Source of the DNA: an uncultured Oscillospiraceae bacterium
Lineage (GTDB): Bacteria > Bacillota > Clostridia > Oscillospirales > Oscillospiraceae
Length of the DNA: 60,698 nt
Assembly (NCBI GenBank): GCA_934567355.1
Contig: CAKTJC010000016.1
Span: 1-60,698, forward strand
Direction: 5' to 3'
The stretch's first letter is position 1. Each line of letters begins with the position of its first letter. The translations under genes and the position numbers were made by a program. Below the pieces are notes generated by a model that was given only the letters and a program-made list of their open reading frames with translations, was not told where the DNA came from and searched no databases. Positions 20,944 through 28,256 of this stretch are shown piece by piece.

Positions 20944-22287
20944 TTATTTGGTGGAAGCTTCATCATATTCTATCCAGGCGGGGAGATCCTTGTCGGGGAT
21001 CTGCACGCATGCCCATGGGCGGCTGCCGACCAGCTCCACACGTTGGATCAGAATATCCGTTCCCGCCGTAAGCGAAGCGACGATTTTCGCCCTTTCAGTG
21101 GGAGCGCTGTGGGCGACCGTGTCCTGCGGGAGGGTATATGGAGTGCCTTTTGGGGCGGCTTCCGATAAGGGAGCGTCTGCCGCAGCGCTGTCATATTTCA
21201 TCCAGCCCATGTTGCCGGAATCGTCTGCGGCACACATCCAGTTGGCGCCTCCAATGTCATCGATACGCAGTACCGTAACCGTGGTGCCCGCTTCCAGCGT
21301 GGCGACAGCCTGGGAGCGCTCTGCAGGCCCCTGGCGGAGCACCGTATCTTCTGCCAGGGTCAGCAAAGCATCGGGAGCGGATTCCGCCGGGCTTGCTGCC
21401 TTCACCGGATCGGTGAGCAGGCAAACGGACAGGGTGATGCACAGCAGCGTGGCAGTAAGGATGACCCAGCGTTTCGGCTTGCGGTAGCGGAGCACACCCC
21501 GGATCCGCGCCTTCACTCCCACTTCGCCGAAAGCGAGCGGACAGGCAGTGATGGCACTGCGCTTGATGCTGCACGCCAGCAGCGCGGCGGAGTAGCACTT
21601 TTTTTCGTTGCTGTCCATCTCCCGTATCGCTGATTCGTCACAGGCCTGCTCCATATCCCGGCAGAACAGCACATAGGCCAGCCAGCAGGCGGGGTTAAAC
21701 CAATAGATGCTCAGCAGCAGAAAGCCCAGCGGCTTCCACAGGTGGTCACCCCGGCGCAGATGAGCACGCTCGTGAGCCAGTACAGAGCCGGTCATTGCCG
21801 GATCCAGATCCGATGGCAGATAGATTCTTGGCCTTGCAATACCCAGTACAAAAGGGGAACGGATATTGTCACACAGATACACGCCCGCCTCCATGCGCAT
21901 GGAGATTTTTACCTGCTTTGCAAGCCGGATGCAGCTGACAAGTGCATAGATCAGCATGCACAGCATGCCGATTGCCCAGATAACCGGAAGCACTGCCTGC
22001 CATTGGATCCCGGCGTCGGCAGCCGGGGCGGGCAGGTTTGCCGCCGAGAGCTCCCGGAGCGGATCGCTGCCCAGCATTTGCGAAGGTGCGGCGATCCGCT
22101 TTGGCACCAGGCTCACCCGGCTTTCCAGGGTGACCGGCAGCATCAGCCGCACCGCGACCAGCCCCCACAGCAGGCAGGAAAAACTGCGGGGCAGCTTCTT
22201 CAGCAGCGGCCGCAGCGCAAGCAGCAGCAGTGTCATCCACCCGGCGGTGAGACTCAGCCGGGCAAGCTGATAAAATAGCCCATTCAC
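20944..22287 (-). CDS. BlaR1/MecR1-family M56 metalloprotease sensor with SH3-like C-terminus
   Basis: This 447-residue membrane protein has BlaR1-type architecture in its first two-thirds: four or so hydrophobic segments and a cytoplasmic zinc-protease domain with HERAH (about 190) and the downstream acidic segment EQACDESAIRE. In BlaR1 this domain leads to cleavage of the BlaI repressor. The C-terminus, after a last membrane segment (about 288-305), lacks the penicillin-binding motifs of true BlaR1. It instead holds two SH3-like modules of about 60 residues (AEDTVLRQGP... and PQDTVAHSAP...). The start is GTG, 2 bp after the blaI-like stop and behind AAGGAGGAG. The signal sensed is unknown. 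Confidence 0.88.
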   Translation of the reverse strand: MNGLFYQLARLSLTAGWMTLLLLALRPLLKKLPRSFSCLLWGLVAVRLMLPVTLESRVSLVPKRIAAPSQMLGSDPLRELSAANLPAPAADAGIQWQAVLPVIWAIGMLCMLIYALVSCIRLAKQVKISMRMEAGVYLCDNIRSPFVLGIARPRIYLPSDLDPAMTGSVLAHERAHLRRGDHLWKPLGFLLLSIYWFNPACWLAYVLFCRDMEQACDESAIREMDSNEKKCYSAALLACSIKRSAITACPLAFGEVGVKARIRGVLRYRKPKRWVILTATLLCITLSVCLLTDPVKAASPAESAPDALLTLAEDTVLRQGPAERSQAVATLEAGTTVTVLRIDDIGGANWMCAADDSGNMGWMKYDSAAADAPLSEAAPKGTPYTLPQDTVAHSAPTERAKIVASLTAGTDILIQRVELVGSRPWACVQIPDKDLPAWIEYDEASTK

Positions 22288-22289
22288 AG

Positions 22290-22655
22290 TTACTCCTCCT
22301 TGCCGAATTCATCCAGCATTTTCCGGATGTCCGCCAGGTCGCGCGGGGAGATTTTCTTCCCGGAAGCAAAGGCGGCAATGAAGGCGGGCAGCGAACCGTC
22401 GAAGGCCTCCTCTACAAAACGCTGGCTCTGCAGCGTCTGGAATTCCTGACGGCTGATGCGCACGGTGACAACGCCGCCCTCGTTCTGGAACAGACCCCGG
22501 TCGCATAGCTTTTTCAGTACAGTATAGGTGGTGGATTTTTTCCACTCCAGCTGTGCGGCGCAGAGCTTTACCAATTCACCGGAGCCCAGGGGAGCATTGT
22601 TCCAGACGATGTCCGCAAACCGTGCTTCTACGGTGCCCAATTTCGTGTTTTCCAT
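22290..22655 (-). CDS. BlaI/MecI/CopY-family transcriptional repressor
   Basis: This 121-residue winged-helix protein matches the BlaI family: LGTVEARFADIVW, then LEWKKSTTYTVLKKLCDRGL as the recognition region, and a C-terminal dimerisation part containing the family's usual cleavage area. It should repress its own operon through the palindrome in its promoter, and the M56 partner downstream probably relieves it. The ATG at 22655 sits behind AGGAGG; upstream in-frame codons lie in the promoter. No beta-lactamase is encoded nearby. Confidence 0.92.
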   Translation of the reverse strand: MENTKLGTVEARFADIVWNNAPLGSGELVKLCAAQLEWKKSTTYTVLKKLCDRGLFQNEGGVVTVRISRQEFQTLQSQRFVEEAFDGSLPAFIAAFASGKKISPRDLADIRKMLDEFGKEE

Positions 22656-22700
22656 GTGAAATACCTCCTGATATTGTCTATAGCAGATCGATCTTGAAAT

Positions 22701-22730
22701 AAGTCTACCATTTATAGACTTGCTTGTCAA
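22701..22730 (-). promoter_or_regulatory. blaI-blaR1 promoter with operator
   Basis: Minus-strand TTGACA (22725-22730), 17-nt spacer, TAGACT (22702-22707). A perfect palindrome AAGTCTA-7 nt-TAGACTT (22701-22721) covers the -10 and spacer, the position expected of an autorepressor site. Confidence 0.8.
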
Positions 22731-22821
22731 GCGAAATTTTCAAACGCCTCCTTTCCAGGCGGAATATTCCTGCAAATGGACGCATACGCTTCACCAAACA
22801 CACTGGAAGGAGTGTCCCAAA

Positions 22822-24309
22822 ATGGAAATTGCATTTCAGAAAGCGGAATTTCCCTGCCTGACGGCGGCAGTGAATGAGGTACAGAATTCCGAGCAGACCC
22901 AGGAACTCCGTTTGCCGGACGGAATGCCGGACGTGGGCAAGGTGCTGTGCGCCTGGGGGCAGACGATCCTGCGGGGGAAGGAGTGGCGGTCAGACAGCCT
23001 GACAGTCAGCGGCGGCATGCTGATCTGGGTGCTGTATACCCCGGAGGATGGGAGCGAATGCCGGATTGTGGACGGCTGGCTGCCCTTTCAGCTGCGCTGG
23101 ACGCTTCCACCGGATACCCCGGAGGGGACGATCCGGGTCAGCGCCCTGACCCGCTTTGCCGATGCCCGGTCGGTATCCCCCCGGAAGCTGATGCTCCGGG
23201 CGGGCATCGGGATCCTGGCGCAGGGCTGGGTACCCACCAAGCTGGAGCGGTGGGAGAGCGTCAATGTGCCGGAATCGGTAGAGCTGCTGCACCGCCGCTA
23301 TCCCATCCGTCTGCCTCGGGAGGCAGGGGAGAAGACCTTCTCGTTGGATGAGGAGCTGGGCACCGGCGAACCCATGGAGCAGGTGCTGTATTATACCCTG
23401 CGGCCGGAAATTTCCGAGCAGAAGGTGCTTTCCAATAAAATCGCCTTCCGGGGCAATGGAAATTTGCATGTGCTGGGCAGAAATGCGGACGGGCGCGTGG
23501 TTGCGCAGGATTTCCAGCTGCCGTTCTCCCAGTTTGCGGAGCTGAGCGGCAGCTTCGACACCGATGCCCAGACGGACGTGACCTGTGCGGTAACCAATCT
23601 GGAGTTGGAGCGGGACGGCGGCACACTGCGGGTGCGGTGCAGCATCAGCGCCCAATATCTGGTGGATGCCATCACCATGGTAGATACCGTGGCGGACGCC
23701 TATGCCCCCGGCAGAGAGCTGAAGCTCTCTACCCAGGTGCTGGAAGCTCCCGCCATTTTGGAAAAGCGTCTGGAAACTGCCAGCGGAGAAACCAGCCTGC
23801 AGATGGACAGCGCCCAGGCGGATGATGTGAGCTTCCTGCCGGATTTTCCCAGACAGTATCGGGAAAACGGCGGCATCTGCCTGGAGATCCCCGGCACCGT
23901 GCAGGTGCTGTGCCAGGAGGAAAGCGGTGCGCTGCGTGCCCTGTCCAGCCGCTGGGAGGGTAAGCTCACCTGGAAGGCGGCGGATAACGTTTCTCTTACG
24001 GCAGTGCCCGTCACGCCGCCTGCGCCGCAGATGACCATGGCGAACGGAAAAACCGCCCTGCGCGCAGAGCTCCCGCTGCAGCTGACCACCACCGGCGGCC
24101 AGGGCATCTGCATGGTCACCGCCCTGGAGCTGGGGGAGGATAACCAACCCGATCCCCAGCGCCCATCCCTGGTGCTGCGCCGGGCGGGGAGCGACTCGCT
24201 GTGGGAGCTGGCCAAGAAGACCGGCTCCACCGTGGCCGCCATCCGCAGCGTCAACAAGCTCCAGGACGAACCAAAGCCCGGCCAGATGCTGCTGATCCCC
24301 GTGAGTTAG
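22822..24309 (+). CDS. SipL-like spore protein (SPOCS domains + LysM)
   Basis: This 495-residue protein shows repeated SPOCS/DUF3794 features, such as LRLPDGMPDVGKVLCAWG near residue 30, and ends with a LysM module of about 45 residues (SDSLWELAKKTGSTVAAIRSVN). This architecture is that of SipL of Clostridioides difficile, which binds SpoIVA and is needed for coat formation on the forespore. The ATG follows GGAAGGAG. It is monocistronic with its own terminator. The gene suggests a spore-forming ancestor or organism; no sporulation sigma site was confirmed. Confidence 0.8.
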   Translation: MEIAFQKAEFPCLTAAVNEVQNSEQTQELRLPDGMPDVGKVLCAWGQTILRGKEWRSDSLTVSGGMLIWVLYTPEDGSECRIVDGWLPFQLRWTLPPDTPEGTIRVSALTRFADARSVSPRKLMLRAGIGILAQGWVPTKLERWESVNVPESVELLHRRYPIRLPREAGEKTFSLDEELGTGEPMEQVLYYTLRPEISEQKVLSNKIAFRGNGNLHVLGRNADGRVVAQDFQLPFSQFAELSGSFDTDAQTDVTCAVTNLELERDGGTLRVRCSISAQYLVDAITMVDTVADAYAPGRELKLSTQVLEAPAILEKRLETASGETSLQMDSAQADDVSFLPDFPRQYRENGGICLEIPGTVQVLCQEESGALRALSSRWEGKLTWKAADNVSLTAVPVTPPAPQMTMANGKTALRAELPLQLTTTGGQGICMVTALELGEDNQPDPQRPSLVLRRAGSDSLWELAKKTGSTVAAIRSVNKLQDEPKPGQMLLIPVS

Positions 24310-24331
24310 GGAAAGAAACCCGTCAAAAAAG

Positions 24332-24364
24332 CGCCGTCCCAGGGGAGAGCTGGGGCGGCGTTTT
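24332..24364 (+). terminator. Terminator of the SipL-like gene
   Basis: An 11-bp stem (24332-24342 with 24350-24360, one wobble) is followed by TTTT. Confidence 0.85.
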
Positions 24365-24507
24365 GGCAGACTGTCGCATTGCAGGGGGTTCTGTCCACCA
24401 TCAAAAAGCATAGTGAATTTGCCGGGGATTTGCAATCGAAATATGTCGAAAGAAATAAAAGACCATCGTTCTTTTCTGGATGTACCGCTTTTTGCGCCAT
24501 CACCGGC

Positions 24508-24537
24508 TTGACATCGGTTTGAAAAAGGTGGTATACT
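24508..24537 (+). promoter_or_regulatory. MATE gene promoter
   Basis: TTGACA, 18-nt spacer, TATACT, about 47 bp before the start codon. Confidence 0.75.
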
Positions 24538-24583
24538 TTCATTATAGAATTTTTACAGAATCATTACACAGAAAGGTGCAATT

Positions 24584-25936
24584 ATGGACGCACAGGAAGA
24601 GAAATACATACAGATGACTACCCCGCCTGTAGAAAAGCTGATTTGCCGCCTGGCGGCACCCTGCATCATCAGCATGCTGGTAACGGCTTTTTACAACATG
24701 GCGGATACCTATTTTGTGGGCATGCTGAAAAACAATGCAGCCACCGGCGCCGTGGGCGTGGTGTATTCCGTCATGGCGGTGATCCAGGCCATTGGCTTTT
24801 TCTTCGGTCACGGCAGCGGAAACTATATTTCCAGGGAATTGGGAAAGAAGAGCTACGAGACGGCATCCCAGATGGCAGCCACCGGCTTCGTTTCCGCACT
24901 GGCAACGGGACTGCTGATCTGCATCCTCGGCCAGATCTTTTTGGAGCCGCTGGCAATTTTCCTGGGCTCTACTCAGACCATTTTGCCCTATACCATCGCA
25001 TATCTGAAGGTGATCCTTCTGGGTGCGCCCTGGATGTGCGCTTCCTTTGTGCTCAATAACCAGCTTCGCTTCCAGGGCAGCGCCAGCTATGCCATGGTAG
25101 GCATCGTCACCGGGGCGCTGCTGAATATTGCGCTGGATCCGCTGCTGATCTTTACCTTTGGTCTGGGTGTTGCCGGTGCGGGCTGGGCGACGATCCTCAG
25201 CCAGCTGGTCAGCTTCTGCCTGCTGCTGGCAGGCACTCGCCATGGCGGTAATATCCGGCTGAAGCTGCGCAATTTCCGCTTTTCCGGATTCTACTTCTCC
25301 TGGATCGTCAAGGGCGGCCTGCCCTCCCTGGGGCGGCAGGGGCTGGCGTCGGTGGCGACCATCTGCCTGAATCTTGCCGCAAAGGGTTATGGCGATGCGG
25401 CCATCGCCGCCATGAGTGTGGTGCAGCGCATCACCATGTTCGGCGCCTCCGCTATGATCGGCTTCGGCCAGGGCTTCCAGCCGGTGTGCGGCTTCAACTA
25501 CGGCGCGGGGCTCTGTTCCCGGGTGCGCAAAGGCTTCTGGTTCTGTGTAAAGGTCTCTACTGCGGCGCTCCTGGTCATTGCCGCGCTGGGCTATGGCTTT
25601 GCGCCAAAGCTCATTGCCCTGTTCCGGGATGATCCCCAGGTCGTTGCCTACGGCACGGCTGCTCTGCGCTACCAATGCATCACCTTCTTCCTTCAGGGCT
25701 GGGTGGTCATGGGAAATATGATGCAGCAGGCCATGGGCAAAACCGTCCCGGCGACCTTTATGGCCACCGCCCGCCAGGGGCTGTTCTTCATTCCCGCCGT
25801 GTGGATCCTGAACGCGGCTATGGGCTTCCTGGGCGTTCAGCTCGCCCAGAGCGCCGCGGACGTGGCCACTTTTATCGTTTCCATCCCCATCCAAAGGAAA
25901 ATCCTGCGGGAGCTTTCGGCAGATAAACCCCAATGA
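24584..25936 (+). CDS. MATE-family multidrug/Na+ antiporter
   Basis: This 450-residue transporter has about 12 hydrophobic segments and two homologous halves, with MATE features such as FYNMADTYFVG near residue 45 and GFGQGFQPVCGFNYGA near 300. MATE proteins expel cationic drugs or metabolites in exchange for Na+ or H+. The substrate cannot be told. It is a single-gene unit with promoter and terminator. Length matches the family. Confidence 0.92.
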   Translation: MDAQEEKYIQMTTPPVEKLICRLAAPCIISMLVTAFYNMADTYFVGMLKNNAATGAVGVVYSVMAVIQAIGFFFGHGSGNYISRELGKKSYETASQMAATGFVSALATGLLICILGQIFLEPLAIFLGSTQTILPYTIAYLKVILLGAPWMCASFVLNNQLRFQGSASYAMVGIVTGALLNIALDPLLIFTFGLGVAGAGWATILSQLVSFCLLLAGTRHGGNIRLKLRNFRFSGFYFSWIVKGGLPSLGRQGLASVATICLNLAAKGYGDAAIAAMSVVQRITMFGASAMIGFGQGFQPVCGFNYGAGLCSRVRKGFWFCVKVSTAALLVIAALGYGFAPKLIALFRDDPQVVAYGTAALRYQCITFFLQGWVVMGNMMQQAMGKTVPATFMATARQGLFFIPAVWILNAAMGFLGVQLAQSAADVATFIVSIPIQRKILRELSADKPQ

Positions 25937-25944
25937 TTTCCGTA

Positions 25945-25976
25945 CAGCCGGTGCTTTGATGCACCGGCTGATTTTC
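25945..25976 (+). terminator. Terminator of the MATE gene
   Basis: A 10-bp perfect stem CAGCCGGTGC/GCACCGGCTG with a 6-nt loop is followed by ATTTTC. Confidence 0.85.
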
Positions 25977-26021
25977 TGCGCAAAATTCACAGTTCGGTAA
26001 AATTTGCCCGGAGAAATTTTC

Positions 26022-26050
26022 TTGTATGGGTTGACAGACGGTGATATAAT
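26022..26050 (+). promoter_or_regulatory. COG0523 operon promoter
   Basis: TTGTAT, 17-nt spacer, TATAAT with an extended TG. A TTGACA lies too close (8 nt) to the -10 to serve as its -35. Confidence 0.7.
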
Positions 26051-26087
26051 ATTGGGTAGAGAAAATTTTGAAAAGGGGCATATTATT

Positions 26088-27239
26088 ATGACCAAAGTTG
26101 ATATTTATTCCGGTTTCCTGGGCGCTGGCAAGACCACGCTGATTAAAAAGATGATTGCCGAGGGCTACAAGGGCCAGAAGCTGGTGCTGATTGAAAATGA
26201 GTTCGGTGAGATTGGCATCGATGGCGGTTTCCTCCAGGATGCCGGCATTAACATCACCGAGATGAATTCCGGCTGCATTTGCTGCTCCCTGGTGGGCGAC
26301 TTCGGCAAGGCACTGAAAAAGGTGATTGCCGAGTATTCCCCTGACCGGGTTATTATTGAGCCTTCCGGCGTGGGCAAGCTGTCCGATGTCATCGGCGCGG
26401 TGAACAAGGTCACCTCCGACGATGTGACATTGGGTTACACCGTGGCGGTGGTGGATGCCAGCAAGGTCAAGGTGTATATGAAGAACTTCGGTGAGTTCTA
26501 TAATAACCAGATTGAAACCGCCTCCACCATCATCCTGTCCCGCACCGATTCCATTGCCCAGTTCAAGCTGGACAACGCCGTGAGTATGCTGCGGGAGCAC
26601 AACCAGGTGGCTACCATCATCACAACGCCCTGGAATCAGCTCACCGGCGAGCAGCTGGTGGAAGCCATGGAGGGCAAGGCATCCCTGGCGGCAGAGCTGG
26701 CAAAGATGGAAATGGAGCGCCTTCAGGATGAGGACGACGATGATGACGACTGCTGCTGCCACCATCACCACGATGATGAGGAGGAGGAGCACGAGCATCA
26801 CCATCATCACCACGATGAGGACGAGGACGAGGAGCACGAGCATCACCACCATCACGATGGGTGTTGCCATGACCACGACCATGAGGAGCATGAGCACCAC
26901 CATGACCATGATGACGAGTGCTGCCACGACCATGACCACGAGCACCATCATCACCACCATCATGCCGACGAGGTGTTCACTTCCTGGGGCGTAGAAACCG
27001 CCAAGAAGTTCACCAAGGAGGCTGTGGAAACTGCGCTGAAGGGGCTGGACACCGAAAAGTACGGCCTGGTGCTTCGCGCCAAGGGCATTCTGCCCGCCGA
27101 GGACGGCAGCTGGATTCACTTTGACTATGTGCCCGAGGAGGCCAGCATCCGCACCGGCAGCGCCGACATCACCGGCAAGCTGTGCGTCATCGGCTCCAAG
27201 CTGGACGAAAAGGGCATTGCAGAATTGTTTGGGGTGTAA
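26088..27239 (+). CDS. COG0523/CobW-family metallochaperone GTPase with His-rich tract
   Basis: This 383-residue protein has the COG0523 G domain: Walker A GFLGAGKTT (residues 10-18), the metal motif GCICC (about 62), and EPSGVGK. The position of the usual NKxD guanine motif reads SRTD. Residues about 217-294 form a low-complexity tract of His, Asp, Glu and Cys pairs; the CobW C-terminal domain follows. COG0523 proteins deliver metals (Zn, Co, Ni) using GTP, and such tracts bind Zn or Ni. The ATG at 26088 follows AAAAGGGG. The next gene, 3 bp away, is another G-domain protein, so the pair is an operon. No Zur-like palindrome was seen upstream. Confidence 0.92.
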   Translation: MTKVDIYSGFLGAGKTTLIKKMIAEGYKGQKLVLIENEFGEIGIDGGFLQDAGINITEMNSGCICCSLVGDFGKALKKVIAEYSPDRVIIEPSGVGKLSDVIGAVNKVTSDDVTLGYTVAVVDASKVKVYMKNFGEFYNNQIETASTIILSRTDSIAQFKLDNAVSMLREHNQVATIITTPWNQLTGEQLVEAMEGKASLAAELAKMEMERLQDEDDDDDDCCCHHHHDDEEEEHEHHHHHHDEDEDEEHEHHHHHDGCCHDHDHEEHEHHHDHDDECCHDHDHEHHHHHHHADEVFTSWGVETAKKFTKEAVETALKGLDTEKYGLVLRAKGILPAEDGSWIHFDYVPEEASIRTGSADITGKLCVIGSKLDEKGIAELFGV

Positions 27240-27242
27240 GCC

Positions 27243-28187
27243 ATGGAGCAAATTCCTGTTTATGCCTTTACGGGCTTCCTGGATTCCGGCAAAACCAAAT
27301 TCATCCAGGAAACCCTGGAAGATCCCCGCTTCAATGCCGGAGAGCGCACCCTGGTGCTGATTTTCGAGGAGGGCGAGGAGGAGTACGACCTCTCCACCTA
27401 TCCCCACAAGAATGTGTATCTGGAAACATTGGACCAGCAGACTGTCACCGAGGCGCAGCTGGCGGCGCTGGAAAAGAAGTACCGGGCAGAGCGAGTGGTG
27501 GCGGAGCTGAACGGAATGCAGCTGGTGGCAGACCTGTATAACCGCTTCCCCCAGAACTGGGTGATTGCCCAGGAGGTCATGTTTGCTGACGCGACCACTT
27601 TCAATGCCTATAATTCCAATATGCGCAACCTGGTGATGGACAAGCTCATGGGGGCACAGATGGTGGTGTTCAACCGCCTGACCCCTGGCGAAGATACCAT
27701 GCCCCTGCACAAGCTGGCAAGGGCAGCCAACCGGCGGATTGACATTCTGTATGACTACACCGATGGCACCACCAAGTTTGACGACGTGCAGGATCCCCTG
27801 CCCTTCGACATCAATGCCCCGGTCATTCAGATTAAGGATGAAGACTACGCCCTGTGGTATCGGGATGTGACCGAGGAGCCGGAGAAGTATGTGGGCAAGA
27901 CCGTCTGCTTCAAGGCACAGGTGGCCATGCTGCGCCGCCAGAAGGAGGGAATGTTTGCCCCCGGCCGGTTCGTCATGACCTGCTGCGTGGAGGACATTCA
28001 GTTCTGCGGCATTCCCTGCCGGTATGCCGATTCCAAGAGCCTTGCTTCCCGCGCCTGGGTGCAGGTGACGGCGAAGGTAAGCGCCGAAAAGCATCCGCTG
28101 TACAAGGGGGACGTTGGCCCCGTGCTCACGGCCATCGAGGTCGTGAAGGATGTTCCCGCCGCTGACCCGGACGTGGCAACCTTCTGA
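27243..28187 (+). CDS. CobW-like GTPase fused to a YcgQ/TIGR03943-like C-terminal domain
   Basis: This 314-residue protein starts with a P-loop (FTGFLDSGKTKF) as in COG0523 proteins, but it lacks the CxCC metal motif and a clear NKxD. From about residue 195 it resembles the C-terminal domain of YcgQ/TIGR03943 proteins, with DVTEEPEKYVGKTVCFKAQV and a Cys-rich stretch RFVMTCCVEDIQFCGIPC. In Bacillus, YcgQ works with the permease YcgR and is Zur-regulated (family knowledge). No permease gene is adjacent here. A role in metal handling with the upstream COG0523 protein is inferred. Confidence 0.75.
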   Translation: MEQIPVYAFTGFLDSGKTKFIQETLEDPRFNAGERTLVLIFEEGEEEYDLSTYPHKNVYLETLDQQTVTEAQLAALEKKYRAERVVAELNGMQLVADLYNRFPQNWVIAQEVMFADATTFNAYNSNMRNLVMDKLMGAQMVVFNRLTPGEDTMPLHKLARAANRRIDILYDYTDGTTKFDDVQDPLPFDINAPVIQIKDEDYALWYRDVTEEPEKYVGKTVCFKAQVAMLRRQKEGMFAPGRFVMTCCVEDIQFCGIPCRYADSKSLASRAWVQVTAKVSAEKHPLYKGDVGPVLTAIEVVKDVPAADPDVATF

Positions 28188-28208
28188 AAACCTTTCTTGG
28201 ATATGTGA

Positions 28209-28243
28209 AAAGAGCTGAACCCCTTTTGGGGCTCAGCTCTTTC
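28209..28243. terminator. Bidirectional terminator
   Basis: AAGAGCTGA.CCCC and GGGG.TCAGCTCTT pair around a TTTT loop, with T-runs outward on both strands. It separates the metal operon from the convergent mrdA gene. Confidence 0.8.
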
Positions 28244-28256
28244 TGCACATTGGGGG

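Noticed and set aside
26728..26994. Thr/Met-rich frame inside the His-rich tract
   Set aside because: It is a frame-shifted reading of CAC/GAC repeats in the COG0523 gene.
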